Assembly: GCA_002451055.1 (NCBI GenBank)
Contig: DKBD01000082.1
Span: forward strand, 1 to 5,579
From: Nitrospira sp. UBA6909
GTDB taxonomy: Bacteria > Nitrospirota > Nitrospiria > Nitrospirales > Nitrospiraceae
Direction of reading: 5' to 3'
Length of the DNA: 5,579 nucleotides
A model generated the notes under the pieces. That model made no database searches. It worked only from the letters and a program-made list of their open reading frames with translations, and had not been told where the DNA came from. Position numbers and translations under genes: made by a program. Each line of letters opens with the position of its first letter. Position 1 is the first letter of the stretch. This document shows, piece by piece, positions 4,997-5,579 of this stretch.

Positions 4997-5579
4997 TTAA
5001 AAAACCGTCCGTTTCTTTTCGACCACTTTCTTGATCTTCTTCTGCCCGTACCAGACCTTCGCATTGTTTTCCAGATCGATCATGTGGAGATCGACCTGGT
5101 AAAATACCGCCTTCGTCCCGTCGGCTTCGTCGAGAATCGTGGCAATGGTGCCTTTCATCATGTAGTCGGCCCCTGTTTCTTTTCCCGGGGCCTTCTGGGT
5201 CTCTTCACGCGCATGCATTGCCTGCTCTTTTCGTTCCGCCCGAATCTCATCTCGCTCGCTCTTCCCGGCGACAAACGTGACTTTTTGCGAGTTGGTCAAT
5301 TCACGCTCCAAATCCGTGATGAAGGTCTGCACATTGATGTGTTCGTGGCTGTTGTTCAGCACGGTTCCCACCACCACCACCGGCTGGCGTCGATTCGCCT
5401 GCGAGAAATTACCGAGCCAAGGGTACTGCAACGCATCCTTCACCATGGCTTCGGCAACCATCCGCGAGTCGGTATCGTTCCATCTCCCGCTCAAATCCGT
5501 CACGACGCCGGCATCCACACGAGTCACCTTCACTTCGTGGCCGCATCCGGCAAACGCAACAACCGCGCAAAAGATGATT
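4997..5579 (-). CDS. lpoB: LpoB-like lipoprotein, putative penicillin-binding protein activator (5' end outside window)
   Basis: The visible part is 193 residues ending at TAA 4997-4999; the first codons of the signal peptide lie beyond the right edge. The GTG at 5533 is not the start, because the frame continues upstream with a hydrophobic segment (IIFCAVVAFAGC) ending in a lipobox, with the lipidated Cys at bases 5543-5545. LpoB hallmarks follow: VTDLSGRWNDTDSRMVAEAM, PVVVVGTVLNNSHEHINVQT, TNSQKVTFVAG, RDEIRAERKEQ, KETGADYMMKGTI, FYQVDLHMIDLENNAKVWYG and KKIKKVVEKK. In E. coli, LpoB is an outer-membrane lipoprotein that binds and stimulates the bifunctional peptidoglycan synthase PBP1b through the periplasm. 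That partner is only inferred here. Unlike E. coli LpoB, there is almost no linker between the Cys and the folded domain. It is probably the first visible gene of the lipoprotein operon; the COG3014-type gene starts about 55 bases downstream. Confidence 0.92.
   Translation of the reverse strand, partial: IIFCAVVAFAGCGHEVKVTRVDAGVVTDLSGRWNDTDSRMVAEAMVKDALQYPWLGNFSQANRRQPVVVVGTVLNNSHEHINVQTFITDLERELTNSQKVTFVAGKSERDEIRAERKEQAMHAREETQKAPGKETGADYMMKGTIATILDEADGTKAVFYQVDLHMIDLENNAKVWYGQKKIKKVVEKKRTVF

Noticed and set aside
1..5579. CRISPR arrays, tRNA or rRNA genes, insertion sequences, phage genes
   Set aside because: No regularly spaced repeats, no tRNA- or rRNA-like segments, no transposase or integrase and no terminal inverted repeats were seen on reading; nearly all bases are in the five genes listed.
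2351..5579. The lipoprotein operon as a defence or curli-secretion (CsgG) locus
   Set aside because: LpoB motifs are clear and there are no CsgE/CsgF, nuclease, helicase or sensor domains; an envelope/peptidoglycan role is the simpler reading.

Overview
The window is a densely coded, moderately GC-rich (by eye) bacterial chromosome segment with five protein genes and no gap over about 60 bases. The two or three lipoproteins with Sec/Lsp signal peptides, one of them an LpoB-like activator of peptidoglycan synthases, point to a Gram-negative, outer-membrane organism. The mix of LpoB, a COG3014-type lipoprotein, an LPP20-type lipoprotein and a PIN toxin would fit Nitrospirota or a deltaproteobacterial-type lineage. 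That is only an impression from gene content; no rRNA or other marker is present.

Layout. From the left edge to 1546 (+ strand) runs the 3' nine-tenths of a thiamine-diphosphate-dependent 2-keto acid decarboxylase of the pyruvate/indolepyruvate decarboxylase family; its N-terminus lies outside the window. Everything else is on the minus strand and reads towards it. Read in the direction of transcription (right to left), the order is: an LpoB-like lipoprotein cut by the right edge; a COG3014-type lipoprotein with TPR-like helices; an LPP20-family lipoprotein that overlaps the COG3014 gene by four bases (ATGA); then, after 38 bases, a small basic/acidic putative antitoxin and a PIN-domain (VapC-like) toxin 4 bases further on. 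The toxin gene converges on the decarboxylase gene with 39 bases between their stop codons.

How the genes work together. The three lipoprotein genes look like one operon for an envelope function, probably regulation of peptidoglycan synthesis from the outer membrane (inferred from LpoB; the roles of the other two are not established). The antitoxin-toxin pair forms its own translation unit, with a strong Shine-Dalgarno sequence in front of the antitoxin. It could be transcribed separately or by read-through from the lipoprotein operon. The decarboxylase appears to be unrelated to the rest.

The most interesting points are the PIN toxin with Gln in place of the third catalytic acid, its partner of no recognised antitoxin family, and an LpoB whose folded domain starts directly after the lipidated cysteine without the long linker known from E. 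coli.
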